The notes under the pieces were generated by a model that made no database searches, was not told the origin of the DNA, and worked only from the letters and a program-made list of their open reading frames with translations. Below, one piece after another: positions 35,804 to 45,156 of a stretch of DNA of 64,000 bases (positions are counted from its first letter, which is position 1; the number at the start of each line of letters is the position of its first letter). Origin of the DNA: Yaniella halotolerans DSM 15476 (GTDB taxonomy: Bacteria; Actinomycetota; Actinomycetes; Actinomycetales; Micrococcaceae); contig NZ_ATVQ01000001.1 in assembly GCF_000420805.1 (NCBI RefSeq), positions 434,001 to 498,000 of the forward strand, written 5' to 3'. Position numbers and translations under genes: made by a program.

Positions 35804-37255
35804 ATGACCAGCCTGCCCAACCTGAGCTCAGAGTATGCTGAGGTCTTCCCCGAACTCGTCAAAGCCGCCGCACCAGCTCCCACCCCCGAACCACAACTGG
35901 TGGTGCTCAATCACGAGTTGGCCCGTGACTTGGGGCTGGATCCTGAGTGGTTGGCCACCGACGAGGGGATCGATTTTCTCCTTGGACACCGGCTCCCGGA
36001 TGCAGCAACATCGGTTGCCCAGGCGTATGCCGGTCACCAGTTTGGTGGGTACGCACCAGTATTGGGCGATGGTCGCGCCATCCTGACCGGCGAACTGACC
36101 GTTGATGACCAGCTGGTCGATATTCATATCAAGGGTTCCGGTCCGACCCCGTTTTCCCGTCCCGGTTCGGATGGTTATGCCGCCTTAGGACCAATGCTGC
36201 GGGAATACTTGGTGTCCGAGGCCGTACATGCCCAGGCCATTCCGACGGCTCGGGCGCTGGCAGTCATCACCACCGGTGGCACGATTCTTCGTGAAACCGA
36301 ACAGCCCGCAGCGGTTTTAGTGCGCACCGGGCCCTCGCATATTCGAGTGGGCACCTTCCAGTATGTTCGGGCACAAAATGATCTCGAGCTGCTTCAGCGT
36401 TTGACCGGCTACAGTCTGCAACGTCACTATCCTGCAGCCACGGGCGAGAACCCTGGCCTGACCCTGTTGGCCCAGGTGGTCGAACATCAGGCCAAACTGC
36501 TCTCAGATTGGATGCACGCCGGCATGATCCACGGTGTGATGAACACGGATAATATGACGATCGCCGGGCATTCCATTGACTTCGGACCGGTCGCTTTCCT
36601 GGATGCATTTGATCCCAATGCGGTATTTTCTTCCATCGACTTTGCCGGCCGCTATGCCTACGGTAATCAGCCGGTCATCGCTGAATGGAATCTTGCTCGG
36701 TTTGCCGAGGCACTCCTACCGGCCATTATGCAGCCTGCCGATGAGCAGGTCATGTCGCAGGATGAGGCGATCCGTGAAGCGACCGAAGCGGTGGTTACGT
36801 TCCGCCACATCTACTCGACGACCTGGGCTGACAGGTTTAATCGGCGATTGGGGATTCCGCAGGCTGGTACCGCTGAGCTTGGGACCGATTTGTTGGAGCA
36901 GTTGCGTGCTGCGGACGCGGATTTCACGTCGTTTTTTGCCAATCTGGCGGACGTTGCCCGAACCGGGACGATCCCCGAAGAGACCTCACCGGAATTGTCG
37001 ACCTGGTATACCCAGTGGTTGCAACTGCAGCCGGACGCCGACCAGGTGGCAGCATTGAATCCGGTGTATGTTCCAAGAAATCATCTGGTGGAGGAGGCCC
37101 TCACCGCTGCGGTGACAGATCACGATTTCAGTGTTTTTCACACACTGTTAGCAGCGGTGACCACCCCCTATGAGCGCCACGACGCCTTTGCGCACTTGGA
37201 GCAACCAGCGTCCATGGCGTATTCGCTCAATTACCAGACGTTCTGTGGAACCTGA
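35804..37255 (+). CDS. selO: Protein adenylyltransferase SelO (pseudokinase fold)
   Basis: A 483-residue SelO/YdiU protein, which transfers AMP to proteins in a redox-dependent way. YAGHQFGGYAPVLGDGRAIL is the glycine-rich loop region, DIHIKGSGPTPFSRPGSDG the family hallmark, GVMNTDNMTIAG the catalytic-loop equivalent, and IDFGPVAFLD the metal-binding DFG-like segment. The C-terminus reads NYQTFCGT, with Cys where eukaryotic SelO carries Sec. GGAG precedes the ATG. Although encoded near the Sec machinery, it uses cysteine, so it is not itself a selenoprotein. Confidence 0.93.
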   Translation: MTSLPNLSSEYAEVFPELVKAAAPAPTPEPQLVVLNHELARDLGLDPEWLATDEGIDFLLGHRLPDAATSVAQAYAGHQFGGYAPVLGDGRAILTGELTVDDQLVDIHIKGSGPTPFSRPGSDGYAALGPMLREYLVSEAVHAQAIPTARALAVITTGGTILRETEQPAAVLVRTGPSHIRVGTFQYVRAQNDLELLQRLTGYSLQRHYPAATGENPGLTLLAQVVEHQAKLLSDWMHAGMIHGVMNTDNMTIAGHSIDFGPVAFLDAFDPNAVFSSIDFAGRYAYGNQPVIAEWNLARFAEALLPAIMQPADEQVMSQDEAIREATEAVVTFRHIYSTTWADRFNRRLGIPQAGTAELGTDLLEQLRAADADFTSFFANLADVARTGTIPEETSPELSTWYTQWLQLQPDADQVAALNPVYVPRNHLVEEALTAAVTDHDFSVFHTLLAAVTTPYERHDAFAHLEQPASMAYSLNYQTFCGT

Positions 37256-37257
37256 CG

Positions 37258-38586
37258 TCAGGCTCCGTTTTTCAGATACTCGTCGACAAATTCGCCGATC
37301 GATGAGCCACTTTCAATGGCTCCGTCGATGAATCCCGACCAGCCGTTGGCGTAGTCTGAACCGGCTAGATAGAAGCCGTTGCGTGGCTGACGAACTGCCT
37401 TGCCGTATTTGGTGAGTTGATTTTTCCGCAGCACAGACCAGGTGCCTTTGGAGAATTCATCTTCGTCCCACTTATGGCCTGTGCAATCGATGACTTCAAT
37501 ATCGGGTATCCAGTTCCGCAGCAGTTCTTGTACTTGCGCCTTGTTGGTGACGTCGAGTTTGTTGGTGTTGGAAACGTAGGCCATGATGATGCCCTCGTTC
37601 GTTTCCTGGTCAAAGAACTGCGTGTGCATACTGCTGACGGGATATGCAGGTGCCGTGAGCCGAAAGGTATCGGTAATGCTCGGACCTCGGACTTTTGCCC
37701 ATAATTTTCCACCGTTGGTTGTTGACTGATTCTCGCGAGAGAATTGGTGGATCTCGTCGGCTAGTGCTGGTTTGAACTCGATATTGTTGATGGTATTGGT
37801 TGGAATGGCCGCGATCACCGCGGTGGCCGTATATTCGTCACCGTCTTTGGTAGTGACTTTCTGACCGTGTTCTGTTTCTTCGATGGTCGTGACCGGTGTT
37901 GAGAGTTTGAGCTCTGCGTTGCCGTCATGGAAAATACTCTCGAGCAAGGATTTGGTTCCGTGCTTGAATTTGTAGAGTTCAAAGATGTCTTCCATGACGT
38001 CCCAGTCGTTATAGGACATCGCGACCCAACGATATAACTGTGTCAACGCTGGTTCTTCCAAATCGTCTGTACAGAAATATGCACACCAGTAAGCTGTCAG
38101 GATGTCACTAACTTCCTTACTGACTTCTGATTCGATTTCTCTGAGTCGATCGGCCACCGACAGGTGATCAATTTCTTTGACCGCGGCTTCATTATAGAAG
38201 GGCTCAAATGGCCGGGGAAAGTATTTTTCCGCGTCTCTGGCCAGGACTTTCATTCCCTCTCTCATGAGGGCAAATTCATCATCCTGGGTCCCTTCTTTCA
38301 CCTGGCCATCGGTAATCCAATATGCCTGGTGAAGATCGATGAGCTTCACCACTTCCAGGTTATAGCGCATCGTTTCGTGCCAAACGTTCGGCTGGAACCA
38401 ATGGATGAAGGTGCCACCCATTTCGAGGTGTTCGCCTAGGCGTTCGTCGTACCAAGTTCTGCCTCCCATTCGGTCTCGGCCTTCTAGGACAAGGGTCTTA
38501 TGCCCTTTCTGGCTGAGATTTCTGGAAGCTGTGACTCCTGCAAATCCTGCACCGACGATAATGACATCATATTGATTCGTGGACAA
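37258..38586 (-). CDS. Flavin monoamine oxidase
   Basis: A 442-residue FAD amine oxidase. The N-terminal dinucleotide motif VIIVGAGFAGVTASRNL is followed by EGRDRMGGRTW, the MAO-family signature, and the C-terminal GSDYANGWSGFIDGAIESG closes the FAD site. The start is TTG at 38586 with AAGGAG upstream; a GTG nine bases earlier sits against the ribosome-binding site. The APC permease lies 94 bp upstream on the same strand. Together they suggest import and oxidation of an amine; tyramine is attractive because its product would lead towards hydroxyphenylacetate, but the sequence does not prove the substrate. A putrescine or other amine is equally possible. Confidence 0.88.
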   Translation of the reverse strand: MSTNQYDVIIVGAGFAGVTASRNLSQKGHKTLVLEGRDRMGGRTWYDERLGEHLEMGGTFIHWFQPNVWHETMRYNLEVVKLIDLHQAYWITDGQVKEGTQDDEFALMREGMKVLARDAEKYFPRPFEPFYNEAAVKEIDHLSVADRLREIESEVSKEVSDILTAYWCAYFCTDDLEEPALTQLYRWVAMSYNDWDVMEDIFELYKFKHGTKSLLESIFHDGNAELKLSTPVTTIEETEHGQKVTTKDGDEYTATAVIAAIPTNTINNIEFKPALADEIHQFSRENQSTTNGGKLWAKVRGPSITDTFRLTAPAYPVSSMHTQFFDQETNEGIIMAYVSNTNKLDVTNKAQVQELLRNWIPDIEVIDCTGHKWDEDEFSKGTWSVLRKNQLTKYGKAVRQPRNGFYLAGSDYANGWSGFIDGAIESGSSIGEFVDEYLKNGA

Positions 38587-38680
38587 CGATCTCACTCCTT
38601 ATGGCTTGAGATACGGGAGGTGTCTGCTACTGAAGAGTTATGTCAGTTGAATCATGCGGCATCAGGCGACCTTTCGTCAC

Positions 38681-40153
38681 TTAATTATTCTGGACAGTCT
38701 CAGTCGAAGTCTCAGTCGTTGGGGTGGTCCTATACCGGCGGGCTTCGTTTTGTGAATAGAACCAGATCGGAATGTAAGCCCCCAAGACGATGACGCCCAC
38801 CCAGGTGGAAGTCCAACCGATTTCCAGGCTGTTGAGGTAGATCACGCCGACAAGACAGAATGGCAGGTTGAACAGTCCAAACATCAAGCCAACGTATTTC
38901 CAGCTCTTGGGAGCCTTGAACGGACGCTCCAGTTTGGCAAACGCCGTATCTTTCTTGCGAGCCTTGACGAAGGCAAAGAGGCTAATACCGTTGGCACAGG
39001 TGTAACCGATGGCCGACGCCGCGAGAATCGCTGCCGGGTTGCCCATGGAGATCAACGCCAGGTTGAAGACCGCAATGACTGCCATGGTGACAAACGGCGT
39101 ACCGTTGCGGTTTGTTGTACCCAGAACGCGTGGCAGGTTGCCTTCTGTCGACATCGAGTGCATGGCCCGTGACGAACCGAGGAAGGCGGTCTGAATCACC
39201 AGGATCATTGCGCCGATCAACATGAAGATCGTGATCATCGCACCGACCTCGCCAAAGATCGTCTGAGCGACCGAGAGCAACGGGGAAATGGCTTCATCAA
39301 CAACGCCGTCGACGCCGAGAACACCGAGAACAGAGGTCTGGACCAGTAGGTAGAGCACCAGGCAGATCAGGCCAACAGCCAAGAGTGCCTTAGGAACATC
39401 TTTTGATGGGGTCTTATATTCCGGCCCGTAGATCGCAGCGGTTTCCCAAGCACAGGCACTCCACTGAGCAATCGCAAAGACACCAAACAGCAGCATGATG
39501 TGGTGCATGTCCCAGGCGAAGTCTGCGGGGAGCCAGTTCTGGCTAATATTCGACATATCGACGTGACCGGTCACAAACGGAGCAACCGACAACACGATCA
39601 ACGGGATCAAGGCGCCGATACCTAGCACATACCCCACGATGGCACCTTCTTTGAGCCCAAACCAGTTGATGATGAACAGAGCGGCAAAGATCACAATGCC
39701 TGCCAGCAGTGAGAGCTGATACTCAGTGAAGGTCTCAGCCAGGGTTGGGAAGAGTCCGTAGAGATAATTCCCGACGAGCAGGGAGAAGATGGCCATGACC
39801 GGGTTCCACGCAAACCAATAGCTCCAGGCGCTAAAACCGCCGATGAGTTTGCCTCGGTCGTATTTGCCCTGATGGTTTTCAGCCCGAAAAACGTGTTGGG
39901 CGAACCCTGGCAGACCCGAGGCTCGCGGGAAGGTGGTGGCCATTTCGGCATAGGCCGTGTTTTGTAAGAACCCCTGCAGCACGGAGAGTCCCCAGATCAG
40001 GACTGCTGCTCCGGCAAAGTACATCGGCATGTAGCCGAGCGAGGGCAAGATCAACATGGGAACGCCCAGTGCGATGGCTAGTCCCTGTTTCCAATCGATC
40101 GACCGCTGCAACCGCTGGTGCTGGTCGACTTCTACCGTCCCAAATTCACTCAC
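38681..40153 (-). CDS. APC-superfamily amino acid/amine permease
   Basis: A 490-residue transporter with about 12 membrane helices. AYAEMATTFPRASGLPGFAQH is the family motif after helix 2, and WETAAIYGPEYKTPSKDVPKALL the conserved loop of APC permeases. The GTG start follows AAGGAAG. It lies between the glutamate-synthase-like operon and the amine oxidase, all on the minus strand, which points to uptake of an amine or amino acid used as a nitrogen source. The region 40154-40464 upstream holds no gene but carries its promoter and a palindrome. Confidence 0.88.
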   Translation of the reverse strand: MSEFGTVEVDQHQRLQRSIDWKQGLAIALGVPMLILPSLGYMPMYFAGAAVLIWGLSVLQGFLQNTAYAEMATTFPRASGLPGFAQHVFRAENHQGKYDRGKLIGGFSAWSYWFAWNPVMAIFSLLVGNYLYGLFPTLAETFTEYQLSLLAGIVIFAALFIINWFGLKEGAIVGYVLGIGALIPLIVLSVAPFVTGHVDMSNISQNWLPADFAWDMHHIMLLFGVFAIAQWSACAWETAAIYGPEYKTPSKDVPKALLAVGLICLVLYLLVQTSVLGVLGVDGVVDEAISPLLSVAQTIFGEVGAMITIFMLIGAMILVIQTAFLGSSRAMHSMSTEGNLPRVLGTTNRNGTPFVTMAVIAVFNLALISMGNPAAILAASAIGYTCANGISLFAFVKARKKDTAFAKLERPFKAPKSWKYVGLMFGLFNLPFCLVGVIYLNSLEIGWTSTWVGVIVLGAYIPIWFYSQNEARRYRTTPTTETSTETVQNN

Positions 40154-40344
40154 GATACTTCCTTATAACGGGTGGACCAATGCTTCCAGTGGCCCGGTAC
40201 TGTGTCGGCATAGCGTCGTGAACTGCGGTAAGACTCTTCAAGGTGAAGCAACTCAGAAGCTATGAACGTCTAGGTCAATCGATAGCGACTGCCTATGGAA
40301 CATTTTGTCTTGACTATCAATACAGTCACTTTAGGAGACAGTTG

Positions 40345-40356
40345 TGACGTACGTCA
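40345..40356. promoter_or_regulatory. Candidate operator upstream of the amine permease
   Basis: TGACGTACGTCA is a perfect 12-bp palindrome about 190 bp upstream of the permease start, in a region otherwise without a gene. A second short hairpin, GTCCC-ACGTC-GGGAC (40413-40427), lies beyond it. No regulator gene adjoins. Confidence 0.4.
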
Positions 40357-40464
40357 ATAACCGACCGGGCGAGTATTGGTCCAGGTATTGAGTTGAAATG
40401 CTGAGTATTCCTGTCCCACGTCGGGACCTATTTTTGGGGCGATTGGTTTTTGGGCATACAAAAA

Positions 40465-40502
40465 GGCAGGACCACCCGAGATGTTGCTCGGGTGGTCCTG
40501 CC
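40465..40502 (-). terminator. Terminator of the glutamate-synthase-like operon
   Basis: GGCAGGACCACCCGAG (40465-40480) pairs perfectly with CTCGGGTGGTCCTGCC (40487-40502). On the minus strand the stem is followed by a T-run (complement of AAAAA at 40460-40464), a typical intrinsic terminator for the operon ending at 40548. Confidence 0.93.
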
Positions 40503-40547
40503 GTGTGCGTGGTTTGAGTACCTGTTCGTAGCGGCTACGAGACGGGC

Positions 40548-41876
40548 CTAGAAGCCACCATTCTTTCCGACAACCCAGTCGGTGCCGGCCAGTGGTAAGC
40601 CAGTCATAGCTGAGGACTCCATGGTCAAAGCGACCAGGTCTTCAGGCTCGAGGTGGGTGACGTGTGACTTACCGCAGGCACGTGCGATGGTCTGTGCTTC
40701 CAGCGTCAGGACTTGCAGGTAGTTGGCCAGGCGCTTGCCAGCTGCGACTGGGTCGAGGCGTGAGGCAAGTTTTGGATCCTGGGTGGTGATACCTGCGGGG
40801 TCTTGGCCGGCTTGGAAATCATCGTAGTAGCCGGCAGCAGAACCGATCTTCTCGTATTCTTCAGCCCAGCGTGGGTCGTTATCGCCCAGTGCAATGAGCG
40901 CTGCAGTACCGATGGCTACGGTGTCGGCGCCGAGAGCAAGTGCTTTCGCGACGTCGGCACCGGTGCGGATACCGCCGGAGATGATGAGTTTCACCTTGCG
41001 GTGTACACCCATCTCCTTGAGTGCTTGGACGGCCGGACCAATGGCCGACAGGGTCGGGATACCAACGTGTTCAATGAACACTTCCTGCGTCGCAGCGGTT
41101 CCGCCCTGCATACCGTCAACGACGACGACGTCTGCACCGGCCGCAACAGCCAGTTTGGTGTCGTAATACGGACGAGAGGCAGCGACCTTGACGTGGATTG
41201 GGACTTTCCAGTCGGTAATTTCCCGCAGTTCCTCAATCTTCAGTGTCAGGTCGTCTGGACCGGTCCAGTCTGGGTGGCGGCATGCACTGCGCTGGTCAAT
41301 GCCGACCGGCAGGGTGCGCATTTCTGCCACACGTTCGGAAATTTTCTGGCCCAGCAACATACCGGAGCCACCTGGCTTTGCACCCTGTGAGACGACGACT
41401 TCAATCGCGTCTGCTTGGCGCAGGTGATCTGGGTTCATGCCATAACGGGATGGCAGCAGCTGGTAGACCAGTTTGGATGAGTGGTGCCGTTCTTCGTCGG
41501 TCATACCGCCGTCACCAGTGGTGGTAGAGGTACCCATGGCTGATGCGCCACGGCCCAGGGCTTCTTTTGCCTGAGCGGAGAGTGCACCGAAGCTCATTCC
41601 GGCAATGGTGATCGGGATGTCGAGTTCCATCGGCTGGGACGCCGTGTCTGCACCCATGGTGACGTCGGTGTCGCAGCGTTCGCGGTAGCCTTCCATCGGG
41701 TAGCGCGAGATGGCTGAGCCGAGAAAGAGCAGGTCATCAAAGTGTGGGACCGCACGCTTGGCGCCCCATCCACGGATATCGTAGACGCCGGTTTCGGCGG
41801 CGTGCTGGATGGCGGCAATGGATGCTTTATCAAAAATTGCGGACTGGCGGAGTCCACGATCTTCAGGACTTCTCAT
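40548..41876 (-). CDS. FMN-binding glutamate-synthase-like subunit (N-methylglutamate synthase subunit C type)
   Basis: A 442-residue protein equal to the FMN synthase domain of glutamate synthase: FGALSAQAKEALGRGASAMG, TGDGGMTDEERHHSS, and PIHVKVAASRPYYDTKLAVAAGADVVVVDGMQGGT, with Fe-S-like cysteines near GIDQRSACRHPDW and the C-terminal ARACGKSH. Size matches MgsC/GlxD. It begins directly after the stop of the GXGXG-domain subunit (TAA-ATG). In the N-methylglutamate pathway the three-subunit enzyme makes N-methylglutamate from glutamate and methylamine; in other bacteria the same trio is called GlxBCD and its role is unsettled. Confidence 0.85.
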   Translation of the reverse strand: MRSPEDRGLRQSAIFDKASIAAIQHAAETGVYDIRGWGAKRAVPHFDDLLFLGSAISRYPMEGYRERCDTDVTMGADTASQPMELDIPITIAGMSFGALSAQAKEALGRGASAMGTSTTTGDGGMTDEERHHSSKLVYQLLPSRYGMNPDHLRQADAIEVVVSQGAKPGGSGMLLGQKISERVAEMRTLPVGIDQRSACRHPDWTGPDDLTLKIEELREITDWKVPIHVKVAASRPYYDTKLAVAAGADVVVVDGMQGGTAATQEVFIEHVGIPTLSAIGPAVQALKEMGVHRKVKLIISGGIRTGADVAKALALGADTVAIGTAALIALGDNDPRWAEEYEKIGSAAGYYDDFQAGQDPAGITTQDPKLASRLDPVAAGKRLANYLQVLTLEAQTIARACGKSHVTHLEPEDLVALTMESSAMTGLPLAGTDWVVGKNGGF

Positions 41877-42575
41877 TTACTCTCCAGAGTTGAAGTGGTA
41901 GAGGGTACGTGCGGAGCCGTAACGGGTGAAAGAGTTGACGTAGTCGTCGTCGTTGGCTTCGTCTTCCATGCCGGCATCTTTGAGTAGCTGTACCAGCTCT
42001 TCGCGATGCTCATCACGCATTTCTTTGGCGATGCAGTCGGCGCCGAGTGAGGCGACCGTACCGCGCACGTAAAGACGAGCTTCGAAGATCGAGTCGCCGA
42101 GTGCCTCTCCTGCGTCACCGCAGATAACCATGCGTCCGGCCTGTGCCATGAACGCGCTGAGCCCGCCGATGTTGCCTTTGACAACGATGTCGCCGCCCTT
42201 CAGCGAGATGCCGCAACGGGTGGAAGCGTTGCCGTCGACCACGAGCAGACCACCGTGGGCGGTTGCTGCAGCGGACTGTGAGGCGTGACCCTTGATGTGG
42301 ATTTTGCCCGACATCATGTTCTCGCCGACGCCTGGTCCGGCCATGCCGCTGACCGTGAGGTTGCCCTTCTGGTGCATACCGCCGCAGAAGTAGCCGACGT
42401 CGCCGTCAACCTCTACGTCAATTTCGTCTTTGATACCAACGGCTACGGAGTGCACACCCTGCGGGTTTGTCACGTGGTAGCTCTTGGCGGTGGGTGCGTG
42501 GAGTGCAGCGTTGAGATCCCGAACCGTTTTTTCGTTCAGGTCAATGTTGACCGTCGTGTCTGTTAGTGATTCCAT
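41877..42575 (-). CDS. GXGXG-domain glutamate-synthase-like subunit (N-methylglutamate synthase subunit B type)
   Basis: A 232-residue protein made of the right-handed beta-helix seen at the end of glutamate synthase: repeats such as MHQKGNLTVSGMAGPGVGE, KIHIKGHASQSAAATAHGG and LKGGDIVVKGNIGGLSAF. Size and order match MgsB/GlxC. I chose the ATG with GGGAAGG upstream; it overlaps the end of the amidotransferase subunit by 13 nt, so translation is coupled. It holds the other two subunits together in the complex by homology. Confidence 0.85.
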   Translation of the reverse strand: MESLTDTTVNIDLNEKTVRDLNAALHAPTAKSYHVTNPQGVHSVAVGIKDEIDVEVDGDVGYFCGGMHQKGNLTVSGMAGPGVGENMMSGKIHIKGHASQSAAATAHGGLLVVDGNASTRCGISLKGGDIVVKGNIGGLSAFMAQAGRMVICGDAGEALGDSIFEARLYVRGTVASLGADCIAKEMRDEHREELVQLLKDAGMEDEANDDDYVNSFTRYGSARTLYHFNSGE

Positions 42576-43459
42576 GTGTAGACCTTCCCTGGCTCTGGTT
42601 CGAAAATTTTGGCGTCTTCGATACCTGGCAGATGCGAAATGGCCTGGAATTCCGAGGCCATGGCAACCCACTTGGGATGTTCTGCAACGATGGCTGGTTT
42701 GCAAGCAAACTCATCGCGAGCCACGGCAAAACCGTTTTCGGTGGTGACGAGCAGGGTGTAGAAGCCGTCGAATGTGCGGCTGAGTTCTTTCAGCGCGGAG
42801 TCAAGGTCGTCGCCTTTTTCTTCCATACGGTAGGAGATGAAGCGGGCTGCCACCTCGGTGTCGTTCTGGGAGTCGAATTCGACGCCTTCGTCTTCGAGTT
42901 CACGACGGATGGTGGCGTGGTTGGAGAAGGAACCGTTGTGCACCATGGACAGGCCGTTACCGACCGAGTATGGGTGGGCACCTTCTGCATCAACAGCAGA
43001 TTCGGTTGCTAGACGGGTGTGGATGACACCCTGCCAGCCGGTTGCTTCGGAGAGACGGTAGGTTTCGCGCAGGTCCATTGGGTTGCCGACGCCTTTGTAG
43101 ACGACGCTGTCGTCACCGGTGCCGATGATCATGGCATCTGGGGCAACTTCGCGAACGACCTGTGCCAGTTCTTTGGAGAAGACTTTTGCACGAACGAACG
43201 TGGTTTCAGCGAATTCTTCGACACTGACGTCAGCGTTCTGCGGCAGTTTGTCAGCAACGAGCTGCTTGATGTCGTTCGGGGCGTCGAGCATGGATACAGA
43301 TGAATAGTCTTCAGGGAGACGATGACGGTCACCGTACAGCGCTAGCCCAGCGGAGTCGGGTCCGCGTACAACGATACCTTCGACCATGTCATGCATGAGA
43401 GACCCTAACTGCGGCACGAGTGATTCGTCGCGCAGGTGGATTCCAGCGATTCCACACAT
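42563..43459 (-). CDS. Class II glutamine amidotransferase subunit (N-methylglutamate synthase subunit A type)
   Basis: A 298-residue protein starting MCGIAGIHLR, with the N-terminal nucleophile Cys2 of class II amidotransferases. VVRGPDSAGLALYGD, IHTRLATESAVDAEGAHPY and SMVHNGSFSNHATIRRELE are the glutamine-site motifs. The order A-B-C and sizes equal mgsABC and glxBCD operons. Upstream to 43761 there is no gene; this 302-bp stretch carries the promoter and a short palindrome. Confidence 0.86.
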   Translation of the reverse strand: MCGIAGIHLRDESLVPQLGSLMHDMVEGIVVRGPDSAGLALYGDRHRLPEDYSSVSMLDAPNDIKQLVADKLPQNADVSVEEFAETTFVRAKVFSKELAQVVREVAPDAMIIGTGDDSVVYKGVGNPMDLRETYRLSEATGWQGVIHTRLATESAVDAEGAHPYSVGNGLSMVHNGSFSNHATIRRELEDEGVEFDSQNDTEVAARFISYRMEEKGDDLDSALKELSRTFDGFYTLLVTTENGFAVARDEFACKPAIVAEHPKWVAMASEFQAISHLPGIEDAKIFEPEPGKVYTWNH

Positions 43460-43581
43460 GGATAGACCTCCTAGTGTCTTTAAGATTTGTAAGTTTGTGT
43501 CTGCCTTTGGCAGGACCGGTAGCTGACACTTCCACTTCGGCGCAGCGTCGCGGCATCATCACATAGCTTAGTCGGTTCCAG

Positions 43582-43594
43582 CCTGTTCAACAGG
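43582..43594. promoter_or_regulatory. Short palindrome upstream of the amidotransferase operon
   Basis: CCTGTT-C-AACAGG, a perfect 6+1+6 inverted repeat about 123 bp before the operon start. It is a possible regulator site; nothing else supports it. The rest of 43460-43761 shows no gene. The short GC stem at 43740-43756 (GGGCG/CGCCC) just before the ligase stop may help terminate that gene. Confidence 0.3.
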
Positions 43595-43761
43595 TTAAAA
43601 CTCGAAAAGATTCCCGGTCGGTGTGCGGTTACAATGACGCCCACAAACCGCAACGGCCTGGGCCGTCAGCGACGCCTTCAGCGTTTGGAGTATCGCCAAC
43701 GATCCCAGGCACACAGTTGAGTTACACTTCGTTGCCTTCGGGCGCGATCACGCCCGATGGC

Positions 43762-45156
43762 TTATGGGAAGCGCAGGTAGCGATCGATTTCGTGTGAGGT
43801 GACCTCGTCGGTGACCTCGTGGTACTCGGCGCGCTTGATGCGTGCGTAGTAGTCAACGAAGTCTTCGGTGTCGTCGGATGCCTCACCGTATGGGCCGTCA
43901 ATTGGGACTTCGCCAAATGCTTCGCGCAGGACGTCGTCCTTGCTGAGGTAGTGGACGGACTCCATCAGGGAGTGTGGCAGCATCCGAATGCCGCGACGCG
44001 CGATCTCCTGCTGTGGAGCAATGTAGAGGTCCATGTCGTTTGGCTCGCCTGGATCCAGTTTGCGCTTCACACCGTCCATGCCAGCGGCCAGGGCAGCGGT
44101 AAAGCCGAGGTATGGGCTACCTGCGAAGTCCGGTGTACGGTCTTCGATCGCACCCGAGCGGGCGATGCGCAGCATCTGGGTACGGTTATTGCCACCGTAG
44201 GTGATGGCCACAGGAACCCAGGTACGGATGAGTTCGGTACCGGCCTTGAGGCGCTTATAGGAGTTCACGGTTGGAGCGACCATGGCCATGTAGCCACGTG
44301 CGTGGTCCAGGATACCGGCAGAGAACTGGTAACCCAGTTCTGACAGGTCCAGGCCGCGTGGGTCGTTTTCGTCCAAGAACAGGTTTTCGTCGGTCTCGGA
44401 ATCCCAGAGACTCATGGTGTAGTGGAAGCCGTTACCGGTGTTATCGGTGAATGGCTTCGGCATGAAGGTAGCGATCATGCCGTGCTGTTCGGCCAGGGAG
44501 TCGACCATGTAGCGGAAGAAGATCGCGCGGTCTGCGGTCTCAAGAGCGTCGGCGAAGGTAACGTTAATTTCGAACTGGCCGTTGCCATCTTCGTGGTCAA
44601 CTGCGTAGTTTTCCCAGCCGAGTTCGGTGACGTACTTGGACAGGGTGGTCATGAGTTCGTACTGACGTGAAAGAGCTTTAACGTCGTAGCAAGGACGGGC
44701 CCAGTTGTCGTATTTGTCTGCAACTTCAAGCTTGCCGTCTTCGTCGAAGTCGACGAGCATGAATTCAGCTTCGAAGCCGAGTTTGAAGACGTAGCCCTGT
44801 TCTTTTGCCTTTTCCATCTGGTTTTTCAGGATGGTACGTGGGCAGTACTCCCATGGCTTGCCTTCAACGGTGACGTCACCGATGACGTGTGCGAGGCCTT
44901 TCTGCCATGGAACAATGCGGAAGGTCGTTGGATCAGGAATGATCTCAACGTCTGGGCTCTGTGGGCCCTGGCCGATGTGACCGGCGGCGAAGCCGGCGAA
45001 ACCAACACCCTCGGAGAACAGCTCGTCAACCTGGCTGGCTGGAACGAGTTTAGCGCTGGATTTACCCTGCACTTCGGTGAACGAGGCAAAGATAAATTCA
45101 ATGTCATGTTCTTTGATTAGTTTTTTGACATCTTCTACAGACTGGGGTTGTGCCAC
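43762..45156 (-). CDS. GlnT/GMAS-type glutamine synthetase homologue (gamma-glutamylamide ligase)
   Basis: A 464-residue glutamine synthetase superfamily enzyme. GFEAEFMLVDFDEDG and HEDGNGQFEINVTFAD are the metal/glutamate-binding segments, FMPKPFTDNTGNGFHYTMSLWD the ATP-binding KPF-like motif, and NRTQMLRIA a substrate Arg region. Its annotation is usually type III glutamate-ammonia ligase (GlnT), and gamma-glutamylmethylamide synthetases fall in the same group. Next to an N-methylglutamate-synthase-like trio, methylamine or another primary amine is a good candidate co-substrate. The dehydrogenase MgdABCD of the known pathway is not in the window. No adenylylation loop Tyr typical of GlnA is evident. 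Confidence 0.82.
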   Translation of the reverse strand: MAQPQSVEDVKKLIKEHDIEFIFASFTEVQGKSSAKLVPASQVDELFSEGVGFAGFAAGHIGQGPQSPDVEIIPDPTTFRIVPWQKGLAHVIGDVTVEGKPWEYCPRTILKNQMEKAKEQGYVFKLGFEAEFMLVDFDEDGKLEVADKYDNWARPCYDVKALSRQYELMTTLSKYVTELGWENYAVDHEDGNGQFEINVTFADALETADRAIFFRYMVDSLAEQHGMIATFMPKPFTDNTGNGFHYTMSLWDSETDENLFLDENDPRGLDLSELGYQFSAGILDHARGYMAMVAPTVNSYKRLKAGTELIRTWVPVAITYGGNNRTQMLRIARSGAIEDRTPDFAGSPYLGFTAALAAGMDGVKRKLDPGEPNDMDLYIAPQQEIARRGIRMLPHSLMESVHYLSKDDVLREAFGEVPIDGPYGEASDDTEDFVDYYARIKRAEYHEVTDEVTSHEIDRYLRFP

